A DNA stretch of 64,000 nucleotides from Wuchereria bancrofti (lineage: Eukaryota > Nematoda > Chromadorea > Rhabditida > Onchocercidae). How positions within the stretch are numbered: position 1 is the first letter of the stretch; each line of letters starts with the position of its first letter. Position numbers and translations under genes: made by a program. Below, piece after piece: positions 22,818 through 36,000 of this stretch. The notes beneath the pieces were generated by a model. That model was not told the origin of the DNA and ran no database searches. It was given only the letters and a program-made list of their open reading frames with translations. The stretch is taken from contig SSBO01000011.1 of NCBI GenBank assembly GCA_005281725.1, forward strand, positions 48,400 to 112,399, in the 5' to 3' direction.

Positions 22818-25800
22818 AAAAAAGTTGCTATTCAAACAATGATAGAATGTATTATTTGAAAAATGATTATTTGACAATTAAACGTAGCGTTGTACTTTTT
22901 TTTTTCATCAGTAACTTTAAAAAGTAATTTTTAAAATTTTTTGAAAAGTGATTTTTTTTTTTTTTAAAAAAAAAAAGAAAGCAATTTTAAAGGACTTTAA
23001 AAAATGTAAAATAAAATATTGTCATTCATCAGAATTGTATTTTAAAAAGAATCATTTTTCATTATGCAAAAAAGATTGAGAAATAAGAAAAAAGAAAGAT
23101 TTATAATAAATATTGCAATAATTTATTATCATAAACAAATAAATATTACAATGCTTTGCTTGTTTGTTGTCATAAACATTATCATAAAGAAATATTATCA
23201 TAAATTATCATAAACAAATAAATATTGCAAATGATTCATTCACCTATTTTCATAAACAGGTGACAAATATTTGTAGCACTTTGTTATAAAATGTCATTTG
23301 TGGTTTAAAGTTATTTAAACAACAACAAAAAAAAAAAAGTTAGTGACAGAAATTGAAAAGTTAATGAACTAAAAGAAGAAAAAAAATTTGATGACATAAA
23401 AAAAAAATGAAAAATGATTCTTTTTAAAATACAAAATTTTATTTATGCTTATTATTTTCTCATAGCTAAATGTTATCAAAAGGAAAAAAAAATTATTTGA
23501 AATTTTATTACTATAAATTTGAAATGAAAAATAATTGCATATTTCATTAGCGTAAACAAATAAAACAATTAATTTAACTAAAATTTCAAAAGTAAAAAAA
23601 AAAAAATAAAGGAACAAAATACATTTTAAGCAATAAAATTTGATAATATAAAAGAAATAAAAAATGATTCTTTTAAAAATACAAAATTTTATTGCAAGAA
23701 TAAAACAAATTGATAAAATCGCATAACAAACGGTAAATTGCACTAAAAGCAAAAAAAAAAGAAAACAGAAATGAATGCCAATTTTGTTATTTTTTTTTCT
23801 TTTAACAAAAATGTTTAATTTCTCAAAAAGAAAAAAAAAATTTTTAAAAATTTGTCAAAAATTTTGATCTTTCTCTTTTATCAAAAAGAAAAAAAAAGTA
23901 TTTACAAATTTCACAATTAATAATTTCCTGATTGACTGTATAAATTGATTAATTGATCATTCTAAGCTTTTTTTTTCAGTTTTTTTTTTTTTTTAAAGAT
24001 GATAAATAATATTTAAGACTAGAAAATTTAATTTAAAATATTTTGTTAAAAAATATCGTTAACAAAATGAAATTTGATAATACAAAAGAAATGAAAAATG
24101 ATTCTTTTAAAAAAAATTTTAGTAGTTTGAAATAAATAAAATTAAAATGACAATGATGGAATTTATAAAAATTGAAAAAAAGAAAATTATTTGTTTAGTA
24201 ATGAGAAAAAAGATGAAAAAAATAGTAATTAAAATAACAATTTGAAAGAACGGAAAGAAATAGAAAGAGAGAGAGAGGTAAAGAGAGAGAGAGAGAGGAA
24301 TAATTTTACTAATTATATTTTCAGATAATTTTGTTCAGTTTTACTATTAAATTTTCATTAGCAAATATTATTGCAATATTTTTATTCGTATTTTTAATAA
24401 TTTTATTAATATTAACAAATAATATTTCATTATCTCAATTTCACTTTTTCAATTAGCAACTAATTAAGTTTTATGCAAATTAAAATTTAAAAAAAGGACT
24501 AGAATTATTTATGTGAAAAAAAAAAAAATTATAAAAATGATATAGCTAAAATCTGCTAGAAATATTGTTAATTTTTTTTTAAAAAAATTTTTTTCATTCA
24601 AATACTTTGTTATTAATTATAACATTTAATTTATTAATTACAATTACAAATTTAAGTTGTCAATTATAATTCTTAATTTAAAAAGTTAATTCAAATATCG
24701 AAACACAATGTAATATCTGTATTCAAGTATATAAGTACGAAAAGCTAGCAATTGAGTATTCTTCCTAAGTTAAGTTAAAATGCAACGGATAAAATTGGAT
24801 ATATTTGTTTGTTTGTGTATGTGTATGTCTGTATGTGTGTATGTGTGTGTGTGTATGTGTGTATGTGTGTACATAAAAGATGATTGATGGAATTTGAACA
24901 ACAAATTTTAAAAGTTTTATTGATTGGTTAATGCTAACTACAACCTATTGTTTACATAGCATAAGCTAATAAAGAATTATTTGTGAAATTTAAAAATTAA
25001 AAAATTTATTTTTTTTTTTTTGATCAATTCGATCCGTTATTATTATATTTTAAAATTATTTTTGCACTAATCAATGTAAATTAATTGTAATAGTTTATAT
25101 TCAATTCATAAATTTTTTAAATGATAAACAATAAATTTAAAAAAAATTTAATTTACTTAAAAAAAAAAAAAAAAAACAAATACATTTTAGAAATAAATAA
25201 TTCGTTTTTTTTTTTTTTTTTAATTTGGATATTTTATAATACAAACAAAAAAAAAAAAGATAAGAAATAAAAAATTCATATAAAATTTTGAAACAATTAT
25301 TTTTCTTTTTTAATTTCTTCTAATCACAAATAGCAAATTTAACAAATAGCAAAAGAAAATAATTAGGTCAAATCGATGATATTTAATGATTAAATGTATC
25401 AGTTAAAAAAAACAAACAAACAAAACAAAATATTTGGCAATATTTAGCATTGTTTAAAAAATAGATTTGAATTTTTGAAAATTAAAATAAACATTTAACA
25501 ATAAAATATTCATTCAATGGCAATAACTTGAAGGTGTGACATTTTAGCATTTTAAAATTGGGCGGAAATATTGATGACATCGGGTGTTTTAAAATGATAT
25601 TGATAGGAACATCAGATTGTGTATTTTTTTTTTTTAAAAAAAAGAGTATTTGCTTATCAATGAGAAAAATATTTCTTAATGATTAGTATGAAAACTTTTT
25701 TAAAATATCAAATTTAAATAGCAAAAGTTAAAATTTTTCAATTATTAGATTAATTTTTTAATTTAAATATAGCAAATCTAATTTAATAACAAAAGTTAAA

Positions 25801-28800
25801 ATTTTTCAATTATTAAAAATATTAAATTACTAATCAAATAAATAAAAAAAAGGACAAAAGAAGAAAGAACGAATAAATTTTTCACATACAACAAAAAAAA
25901 AGTTAAATGCAAAATTAAATCTTTCAAATATAATAGAAAAATGAAATGTTAAAAACAATTTTTCTTTTTTTTTTTTTGCTTTTTCGTTTATATTTTTTAA
26001 ATATGTAATGCAATTCAGGAAAAAATATAGAAAAATCGAACGAACAAAAGAATGAAATTATCAAAAATGGTCTATTTTATCAGTAGTATCAAATCAAATA
26101 TCACTTTTATATCATTTATCATTTTATCATAAATAATGATAAATGTTAAATGATACATCTGATATGCAAAATAAGCGATATTAAAAAGCATAAATTGATA
26201 ATGAAAAATAGTGAAAAAATTAAATTCATAATGAATGGATAAAATTTTGATTTAATCAATGACTTTAATTTCAAATTTCAAAAGCATATACAATTTCTAT
26301 AATTAAATTATTTGTTTTCTTCTTTCAAATAGACAACATAAAATAATCAAAATGTGAAATTTTTTCTTTAAAATCATTTCATTCTAAATTAAATCATAAA
26401 TATACCTAAAATTAAAATATATAATCTAACAAAAAAAAATTAATATATATAAATATATCTAAAATTAAATCATAAATATATCTGAAATTAAAAAAAGAAG
26501 AAAGAATGAAACAAACATCAGAAATTTGATAAACACATGGTGAAATAAAACAGAAATTGATAAGAGTATAAATTTACAAGATAATAATTTCATTGACAAT
26601 CAATCAATAAATATAATAATTACTCGTTTATTAGTTGAAACAAATATAATTTAAAATTTTGGTAAATAAAATTGTGATCTAATCACTGATTTAAATATTA
26701 GTTAAAATAAATATAATTTAAAATTTTTACAAATAAAATTCTGATCTAATCGGTGATTTTAATTTCAAAGAATGCAACAAAAACCAGAAATTTTCTAATC
26801 ATTGGATTTATCAATGATGTAACACTGGATTTCTTATCATTTTAATCATCTGTAATCAGTGATAAAATGTCTGATCAATAAGCTAGTATTACATAACAAA
26901 TAACATAGTACTATTTCAATATTATCATAACAGTATTCTTATCAGTCGCGCATATTATATGATCAGTAATGTTATTTGCAGAACAAAAATTGTTCAAAAA
27001 ATAAATAAAAAAAATCACAAATAAATAAATTAAATTCAATTTAACAAATTTATGATACAAGAGAGAGAGAGAAAGAGAGAGAGAGGGAGGGAGAGAAAAA
27101 AAGATGTGTATGTATTGTTAAAAGAAAAAAAATACACCTGAATGAGCATTAATGCAACACACAAGGTCATCATTAAATGTTTACCTGAGACCAAAAAAAA
27201 AAAAAAAAAGTTTTTGGATGAGTGCAAAAAAAAAAAAAACTTGAAAGGTCATTTGTGATTCGATAAGAGATAAATCAAATAAAATTGAAATTTTTATGAA
27301 GGGCATATACAAATACAGGTATGTATGTATGTGTCTGTTTGTGTGTGTGTGTATGTGTATGTCAATCCATGCGTACAAATATATACGTAAAGTAATTCCG
27401 GAAACGGAAACGGAAAACAAATATTATTTTTTAGTAGAGATGAAAAATTTTTAGCATTTTGTGCGAAATTTAAAATTTTCTAACATTTTATTTTGTTATT
27501 TCATTTTATAATTTTTAACGCCAATTTATTATAATTAAAAATTTGTTTGAAGAAAAAAAAAAGTAAAAAAAAGAGAGAAAAAAGTTATTCTTTGAAAGAA
27601 ATATTTTTGTTACATATATTTTAAATTAAATTAATTATTGCATATCAATGTTTTTTCAAATTGATTTTTTGCATTCATTAAAATTCTTGAAGCATTTATA
27701 ATAAATTTTATATGGAAAGTAAAATTTTCACAAAAATATATACTTTTAAGTGAATATTTTTAAAATTTGCTAATTTTCTGATTATTATGATTAATGATTG
27801 TCAGTTATTATTTTTTATATTTTATGATATAATTTTAAAATGCCAATTTCGAATTTTGTTTAAACTTTCATTCTGTTACTTTTATTTTTATTTCGCATCA
27901 TTTCGAGTTGTATTTCATAATTATGAAAAGATAATTTTGATGAAATTACAACAGCATTTAAATTAATTACTTCATACTAATAATTAGTATTATTCCTTTC
28001 ATGTCTAAAAGTTAATATTATAATTAGAAATTTAAAAATTAAATTTAAAAGACTTGCATACTCTACGAATACTTATTTTTTAAACTGATATTTACAAAAA
28101 ACAAACAAAAAAAAAAATTTATTGCTTTTAATAATACATTTTTTATGCCAGTAATTCATAATTATGACTTAATAACAATTTTTAAAATTTAATTACCAAT
28201 ATAAAATTTACGATTATTCACTAAATTGATATTTATATACCTTAATGGAAACAAAATTTTGAATTGTTAATAAACAAAATGCATAATCTTTGTAAACTAA
28301 CTTACAAATAATTAATTAATTATACAAAAATAATAACTGAACAGTTTTTTTCAAAGTAATTTTCATTTCCGTTTTTTTTTTTCATGAATGGAAGTAAAAA
28401 GATTGTAGTGTTATTCTAAAATTAAAGCATAAAAATTAATTAAAATATATTTAATAGGAATTTGTTGAATATATGTTATAGGAAAGGAAAAAAAAATTGT
28501 TTTTTTCTTTTGAATTTTTCATATAATTAATTCGTTGTACAATTATAATTTGATAATAATTTACAAAATTTGATTACCGTTATGAATTTTTAATATTCGT
28601 TAAATTCTTTTACAACTAATTAAAATTATTACTAATCAATCCTTTTTGCATGTTTTTTTTTTCATTGTATTAATTAATAATAAATTATCAAAGATTGATT
28701 GATCTGTTCTAAATAAATAAAGTAACAATATCATATGGGTAAGTAATATTAATTAATTATTCATAATTAAAAGATTTGAATATTTAAACACAAATGTTAG

Positions 28801-29700
28801 CATAATTGTTTATTGTTGTAATTTGGTTGAAATATGAAAGAACAAAATTTGCAAAATAATTAATTAACGTATTGATTGCTTTTTTAATGAATTTTTAAAT
28901 TTGCTAAAATTTTTATTTCAATTTTAAAATAAACAAATTTGCATGAAACGTTTTAATTAAAGCAAAGTATTATTACTGCAACAATAATTACTTAATAAAA
29001 AGAACACAAAGTATAAATAACATTGCAATTTTGTTGTTTCAAAAATAATAATTTCATTTTTTAACATAAAATTATAATTTCTTTTTTTATTGCAAGAATG
29101 GTAATTAAAATATATATCAAATAAAAGGAAAAAAAAATAACTACGCATTAAAATAGATTTTTAAATTTGAAAAATTTATGAGAAATAATGTTGTAGTAAG
29201 AATTAAAACTAATTATAATACAATTAATGACTTCTCCAAAATTTTAAAGTTTTTTTTTAAAAATTCTAGTTCAAAAAAAAAAAAAATACATCAATCTGAA
29301 TATTTTAACACTTTTTTTTGAATAAAACTAATAATTATGAATTTTTTCTTCTTTTTCTAATTTTAGTTGGAAGTTAATTTCTAGGAAATAATTTCACAAA
29401 AAATGCTAAATAAAAAAATGATGGTAAGTGACATAAAAAATAATAGTAAAAATTAAAATATTTGAAATAAAATTTCAATAATAATTTTAAATTATACCTC
29501 AAATTAAGTAAAACAAAATTAATTTCCACAGAATATCTAAGTAACAATCATTTCATTAAACATTTATATTGAAAATAAATGAGAAAAAAAAAATTCCTAA
29601 ATGCTAATCAAAAAATAAACAAAAAGAAAAAAAAAAACATTTAGGCACGCAAATTAGTGTAACAACTAAACATTCAATAATAATAACAAAATTGTAATAT
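22818..29700. other. Intergenic DNA without a confirmed gene
   Basis: A/T-rich DNA with long A and T runs, GA-rich tracts (24255-24300 and 27060-27103) and GT/GTAT tracts (24808-24875 and 27315-27365). Only two small patches have higher GC: 25545-25620 and 27132-27190. The frame at 23369-23752 on the minus strand is almost pure Phe, Ile and Lys and is not credible. Confidence 0.6.
27138..27185 (-). CDS. Possible small first exon with signal-like start
   Basis: On the minus strand a poly-T tract ending GGTCTCAG is followed by a short GC-enriched segment containing ATGATG and the codons MMTLCVALMLIQ, then donor GTGTAT in phase 0. This could be a 5' exon carrying the start of a signal peptide, but I found no following exon to the left, so the gene, if any, is unproven. 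Confidence 0.2.
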
Positions 29701-29715
29701 ACAAATATTTAAACA

Positions 29716-29760
29716 ATTTTAGTAATTTTAGGTTTTACAAAAACCTGAAATTACTAAAAT
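29716..29760. repeat. 21-bp hairpin, 3-base loop
   Basis: ATTTTAGTAATTTTAGGTTTT is followed by ACA and its reverse complement with a single A-to-G change, which would be a G-U pair in RNA on one strand. It lies about 250 bp downstream of the stop codon of the transporter gene. Confidence 0.85.
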
Positions 29761-29909
29761 ATGAAAAAAAATAAAAAAAGATTATGAATGGTTGAAAAAT
29801 GAATGAATATTAAGTATATAAGTTATAACTTGCAATTTTACTAAATAATCACAAAATCATACAAATTAATGATAATAATATATCACTAATTTCTATTTTC
29901 TTTTTTCCT

Positions 29910-29915
29910 TTTATT
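29910..29915 (-). terminator. Likely poly-A signal of the transporter gene
   Basis: AATAAA on the minus strand about 95 bp downstream of the stop codon at 30010-30012. Sequence match only. Confidence 0.4.
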
Positions 29916-30009
29916 TACATTTGCATAAATTAATTATATTAATTACAATTAGCCAGCATTTTGATTTTTTCAACACTAAAAACAATTTGATTTAAAAAAA
30001 AAAAAAAAA

Positions 30010-33000
30010 TTAAATGACTTCATTTAATCCATGATCGATTAGTAAAAGATTTTTTGCATAATAGCATACAGCAATATCTGGAATTGATGATACCAATCTG
30101 TAAATAAATACTTATAAATATTTCATATATTTTGAGTATTATTATAATAAAATCATTTCAATTTTAAAAATATTATAAAAAGCAGTTTTTTTTTTTGAAA
30201 AAAGTGTTATTTTTTAATTTAAACTCATATTATTAATTAAAAAATTACTCTAAATACTCTCTGTTAACAAGTAATTATAAATATTTCATACATTTTGAAC
30301 ATTATTGTATTAAAATCATTTCATTTTTATAAATATTATACAAGGCATTTTTTTTTTTCAAAAAGTGTTAATTTTTAGTTTAAGCTTAGATATATCATAT
30401 TATTGTTTAAAAAATTACTTAAATCCTCAAGTAAGAAATTCAAATAAAAAAGTTTTCCTATCTTAAAAAACAACTTTAATATTGAAGTAAAAAATTCACA
30501 TCAAAAAGTTTTCTTATTTTAATTAAAAAATTACTTTAATACTCAAGTAAGAAATTGAAATAAAAAATTTTCCTATCTTAATTAAAAAATTACTTTAATA
30601 CTCAAGTAAGAAATTCAAGTAAAAAAGTTTTCCTATCTTAAAAAACAACTTTAATATTGAAGTAAAAAATTCAAGTCAAAAAATTTTCCTATCTTAATTA
30701 AAAAATTACTTTAATACTCAAGTAAGAAATTCAAGTAAAAAAGTTTTCCTATCTTAAAAAACAACTTTAATATTGAAGTAAAAGATTCAAGTCAAAAAAT
30801 TTTCCTATTTTAATTAAAAAATTACTTTAATACTCAAGTAAGAAATTCAAGTAAAAAAGTTTTCCCATTGCTTTGAAATAAGCATTTCGTTTTCTTTTTC
30901 CCTTTTTTATTTTCAAATCTTATGAATTGACATAGAACAATAATAAAAGCATTTAAAGTTAATCATAAAAATAATTTAAAAAATAAAAAAAAAAATGAAA
31001 AAAAGGAGAAAGTATAGAAATACCTCATTAAACCATAAGTTAAATGAGTCATCAAACGTAATTTATTACTATCATATAATTCGCATGCACCTCGAAATTG
31101 TTGTCCACAAATGGTATTCCACATGATGCAAGCCTTGTCAACAATCCAACCCCAAAAAATTGATGATGGTAGTGTTGCTGGAAGAGAGAGAAAAAAAATT
31201 TTTGATTAAATTTAATTTTAAATTTCTTAAAAAAGTTAAAGACATTTCTATTTTTTTTTCTTTTTTGATAAACTATTTTTTATTTTTCATTGGAAAACAG
31301 TAGTTACAGTTTTGTTAGAATTGTTATTACTGTTTTTAACTTTATTATTGTTGATTACTTCAAAAACTTCGATGATCAGAAGGAAAAAAAAGGCGAAAAT
31401 GTATTGAAATAAATGAAATTAACTTTTAATTATTACTTAGAATATATTGAAAGAAATAAAATTAATTCCTAATTATTATTTAGGATAATAATATTGAAAT
31501 AAATGAAATTAACTTTTAATTATTACTTAGAATATATTGAAAGAAATAAAATTAATTCCTAATTATTATTTAGGATAATAATATTGAAATAAATGAAATT
31601 AGCTATAAATTATTATTTGGAATAATAATATTGTAATAAATGAAATTAATTCTTAATTGCAATAAAAATTTCAAAGCTAAACAAACCAATTAAGCTGACT
31701 AAAAATCCTTGAAAGCCAAGAGAAATACTTCGATCCACTGGTGGTACCGATCTTAATATTTTTACAATAAATAAAAATGCGATATTGATCAAATTATGAG
31801 AAAAGACGAGAAATTAAATGAGTTAAAAGATTAATTAATAAATTTGCTTACCTGTAATTAGTCATTACAACCGTTCTATTTTTAAAAAATAAAATTAAGA
31901 AGTAAATTTAATGAAAATATGCTCTGTAATTAAAAAAAAAAGAAATTTGCTTAATAGAACTACAACAATAATAAATTTAAGGTAAAGTGTAAAATGAATT
32001 TTTACACGTTACCCTAATCATTTTTATCACTACCAACCCTAATCATTCTTATCACTGTCAACCTTAACCACTTTTATCACTACCAAAAATTATTTCTATG
32101 AATTTTTACACATTACCTAATCATTTTTATCACTATCAAAAATTATTTCTATGAATTTTTACACGTTACCCTAATCATTTTTATCACTACCAACCCTAAT
32201 CATTCTTATCACCATCAACCTTAACCATTTTTATCACTATCAAAAATTATTTCTATGAATTTTTACACATTACCTTCTACATATCATGAATTTTTACACA
32301 TTACCTAATCATTTTATCACTATCAACCCTAATCATTCTTATCACTATCAACCTTAACCATTTTTATCACTACCAAAAATTATTTTTATGAATTTTCACA
32401 CATTACTCTAGTCATTTTTCATCACTATCAACCTAATCATTTTTATCACTGTCAACCTTAACCATTTTTATCACTATCAAAAATTATTTCCATAAATTTT
32501 TACACATTACCCTAATCATTTTTATCACTATCAAAAATTATTTCTATGAATTTTTACACATTACCCTAATCATGTTTATCACTATCAACCCTAATCATTC
32601 TTATCACTATCAACCTTAACCATTTTTATCACTACCAAAAATTATTTCTATGAATTTTTACACATTACTCTAATCATTTTTATCACTATCAACCCTAATC
32701 ATTTTTATCACTGTCAACCTTAACCATTTTTATCGCTATCAAAAATTATTTCTATGAATTTTTACACATTACCCTAATTATTTTTATCACTATCAAAAAT
32801 TATTGCTATTCATTTCATAAATTATCATTTAAATTGAAATATATTCCATTGATACGTGTAAAAAATAGACGTACGTACCTAAGAACAATTAGCACTGCTG
32901 GAATAATACTCATTCCACCAAAAATACCCGAAAATGCTAAATTTATAAAATACCAAATAAATTTTTGTTCACAAATTCTTTGATTACAAAAATCACGTGA

Positions 33001-36000
33001 CACGTCATTATTTATGCTATTCGAACAGCTGCAATTTCGGAAGATCTAAAAAAAAAGAAAAGAAAATAGAATATCTTAGAAAATATAATTATTATTTACG
33101 TATATGATTAAATATTATGAATTAAGTATAAACTGATAAAATTAAAAAATATTTGTGATTTTCTATTTGAATTTTTTATTGAAATTTAATTGATAAGAAA
33201 AAAGTGGTAGCATTAATTGTTATTAATAATGAATAGTAATAAATAATAATAATAATAATAGTAATAATAGGATCAAATGATTCAAATAGATAATGTAAAA
33301 ATTTGCTTAAGAGTTTAGCAATTTTTTTATACCATTCATATTTCAAATATTTTATGGCATTCATACAAAAAAAATTTCTTTAAAAAAAAAATTATTAGCT
33401 AAAATAGCTAAAAAATAGTTAAAATAAATTAGCTAAAAGCTATATTTAAAGTTCTATTAAAATCTGACTAAATTTTTCATTTTAAAAATTCATTTTTTGA
33501 AATTTTTTCTACTTTTCTTTTTTTTTCACTTTTTAAAATTTTTCATTTTCATTAAAATTTAATTACATCTTAAATTATAATTCATAATGAGTGAAAAAAA
33601 AAAGTATCTTTAATTTATTTTATCATTTTATTATAAAGTTAAGAAAAAAAATAAATAAATAAATAAAATATACTTTATGAATTGATGGATTAGCAAAAGT
33701 TTGATCTAGGGGACAACCAGCGTGACAAGGTGAGTAAAATGCTTCACGTTGTCGATTACATACTGGATACAATGGCATATCAATACAATTGCAATCATTA
33801 TTACATGTTGTTGTGAAATTATGATTAATTAATCTAAATAAATTAATTAATCGATTAATTAATCGATTGATTTGTATCAATGATTAATAAAATATTAAAA
33901 TATTTGACAATAACAATGCAAAAAAAACAAAAATTTTATTTGAAAAAAATGAAATTAATTTTTTAAAAAAGATACACAAAAAAATGTTCAATTAATACAT
34001 ACATTAACAAAAAAAAAAAAAAGGAAGAAAGAAATGAAATTTATTAGCAAATTAAATTTGAATATGAAATTTTATTTGAAAAAATGAAAAAAGAAAAGAA
34101 AGGTAAAATTAATTTTCAAAAAGATACACAAAAAAATATTCAATTAATTAAGAAAAAAAAAAAGGAAGAAAGAAATGGAATTTGTTAGTAAATTAAATTT
34201 GAATATGAAATTTTGTTCGAAAAAAAAAATGAGAAAAGAAAAGAAAGGTAAAAATTAATTTTCAAAAAGATACACAAAAAAATATTCAATTAATTAAGAA
34301 AAAAAAAGGAAGAAAGAAATGAAATTTATTAGTAAATTAAATTTGAATATGAAATTTTATTTGATTAACTATTTACCTGGCTTTATTACCAATTAAACCA
34401 AGCACTGATTTACAACCAATCATTGCATTTTGAAGTGAAAATAGAGCAGCAATTAATGAACACACAAGAATATATACTGCTGCTCTTCTACCTTAAAAAA
34501 AATGATTAATATTAATTAATAATCATTAATTAGTAATCATTAATCACTCATCATGTTTGATTTTAAAGTATTTTGTTAACAATTTAAAATTTTTTTTTAG
34601 TAAAAAGTTAAATGAAAATTCTTGTCGTTTAAACTATTTTATTAAAAAACAGAATTCCAATAAACGAATGATAAATGATTAATATTAATTAATAATCATT
34701 AATTAGTAATCATTAATCACTCATCATGTTTGATTTTAAAGCATTTTGTTAACAATTTAAAATTCTTTATTAGTAAAAAGTTAAATGAAAATTCTTATTG
34801 TTTGAATTATTTTATTAAAAAACAGAATTCCAATAAACGAATGATAACTAATTTAAGAAAAACAAATTCATGAATTGAAAATTATTTTTTTTTTTTTGCA
34901 AATGCTACCTTGTAATTTAAATTTTCGCATAATTAAACCACCAATAAATAAACCAATTGCTAATCCTGGTAAACTTGCTAATCCTGTAATATAATTTTGC
35001 TTTTCTTCAAATTAACTTTGATGATAAGAAATAATTTAAACGAATTACAATGTTATAATTAAAAAAATTTGCTAATTATTACTTTTATTTTTTGTAAAAT
35101 TAATATTAGTAAATAATTTTGATGAATTATTGTATTTTCTTGTTCATATTTCAAAAAAAAAAAATTTTTTTTTCCACGAATATTGTCTAAATTTTAAATT
35201 TAACAAATAAATAAATTAAATGACAAAAAAAACAAAATCACAAAACTTAAATAATTTGCAAATAAAAAGCAAAAAAATAAAAGTTTTCCAAATTTTGTTA
35301 GAAAAGTTTTTTTTTTCATTTTTAAATTAGTAAATAATTTTAATAAATTGTTGTATTTTCTTGTTTATATTTCAAAAAAAAAATTTTCACAAATATTGTC
35401 CAAATTTTAAATTTAGCAAATAAACAATAAATGACAAAAAAAAAAAGAAAATTACAAAACTTAAATAATTTGCAAATAAAAAGCAAAAGAAATAAAACTT
35501 TTCCAAATTTTTGTTAGAAAAGTTTTTTTTTTTCTTTTTTATATTAATTTTGATNNNNNNNNNNNNNNNNNNNNNCAAATTTTAAATTTAGCAAATAAAC
35601 AATAAATGACAAAAAAAAAAAGAAAATTACAAAACTTAAATAATTTGCAAATAAAAAGCAAAAGAAATAAAACTTTTCCAAATTTTTGTTAGAAAAGTTT
35701 TTTTTTTTCTTTTTTATATTAATTTTGATATATTATTGTATTTTCTTGTTTACATTTCAAAAAAAAATTTTTTTCACAAATATTGTCCAAATTTTAAATT
35801 TAGCAAATAAATAAATTAAATGACGAAAAAAAGAAGAAAATTACAAAACTTAAATAATTTGCAAATAAAAAGCAAAAAATAAATAAAACTTTTCCAAATT
35901 TTTGTTAGGAAATTTTTTTTTCTTTTTTATATTAGCAAATAATTTTGATAGATTATTGTATTTTCTTGTTTATATTTCAAAAAAAAAATTTCAATCGAAA

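Noticed and set aside
23369..23752. 127-codon minus-strand frame
   Set aside because: Almost only Phe, Ile, Lys, Leu and Tyr from A/T runs, with no splice sites or motifs.
32000..32810. CCCTAA-containing array considered as interstitial telomere repeat
   Set aside because: CCCTAA occurs only within a longer unit of about 25/100 bp, not as head-to-tail hexamers.
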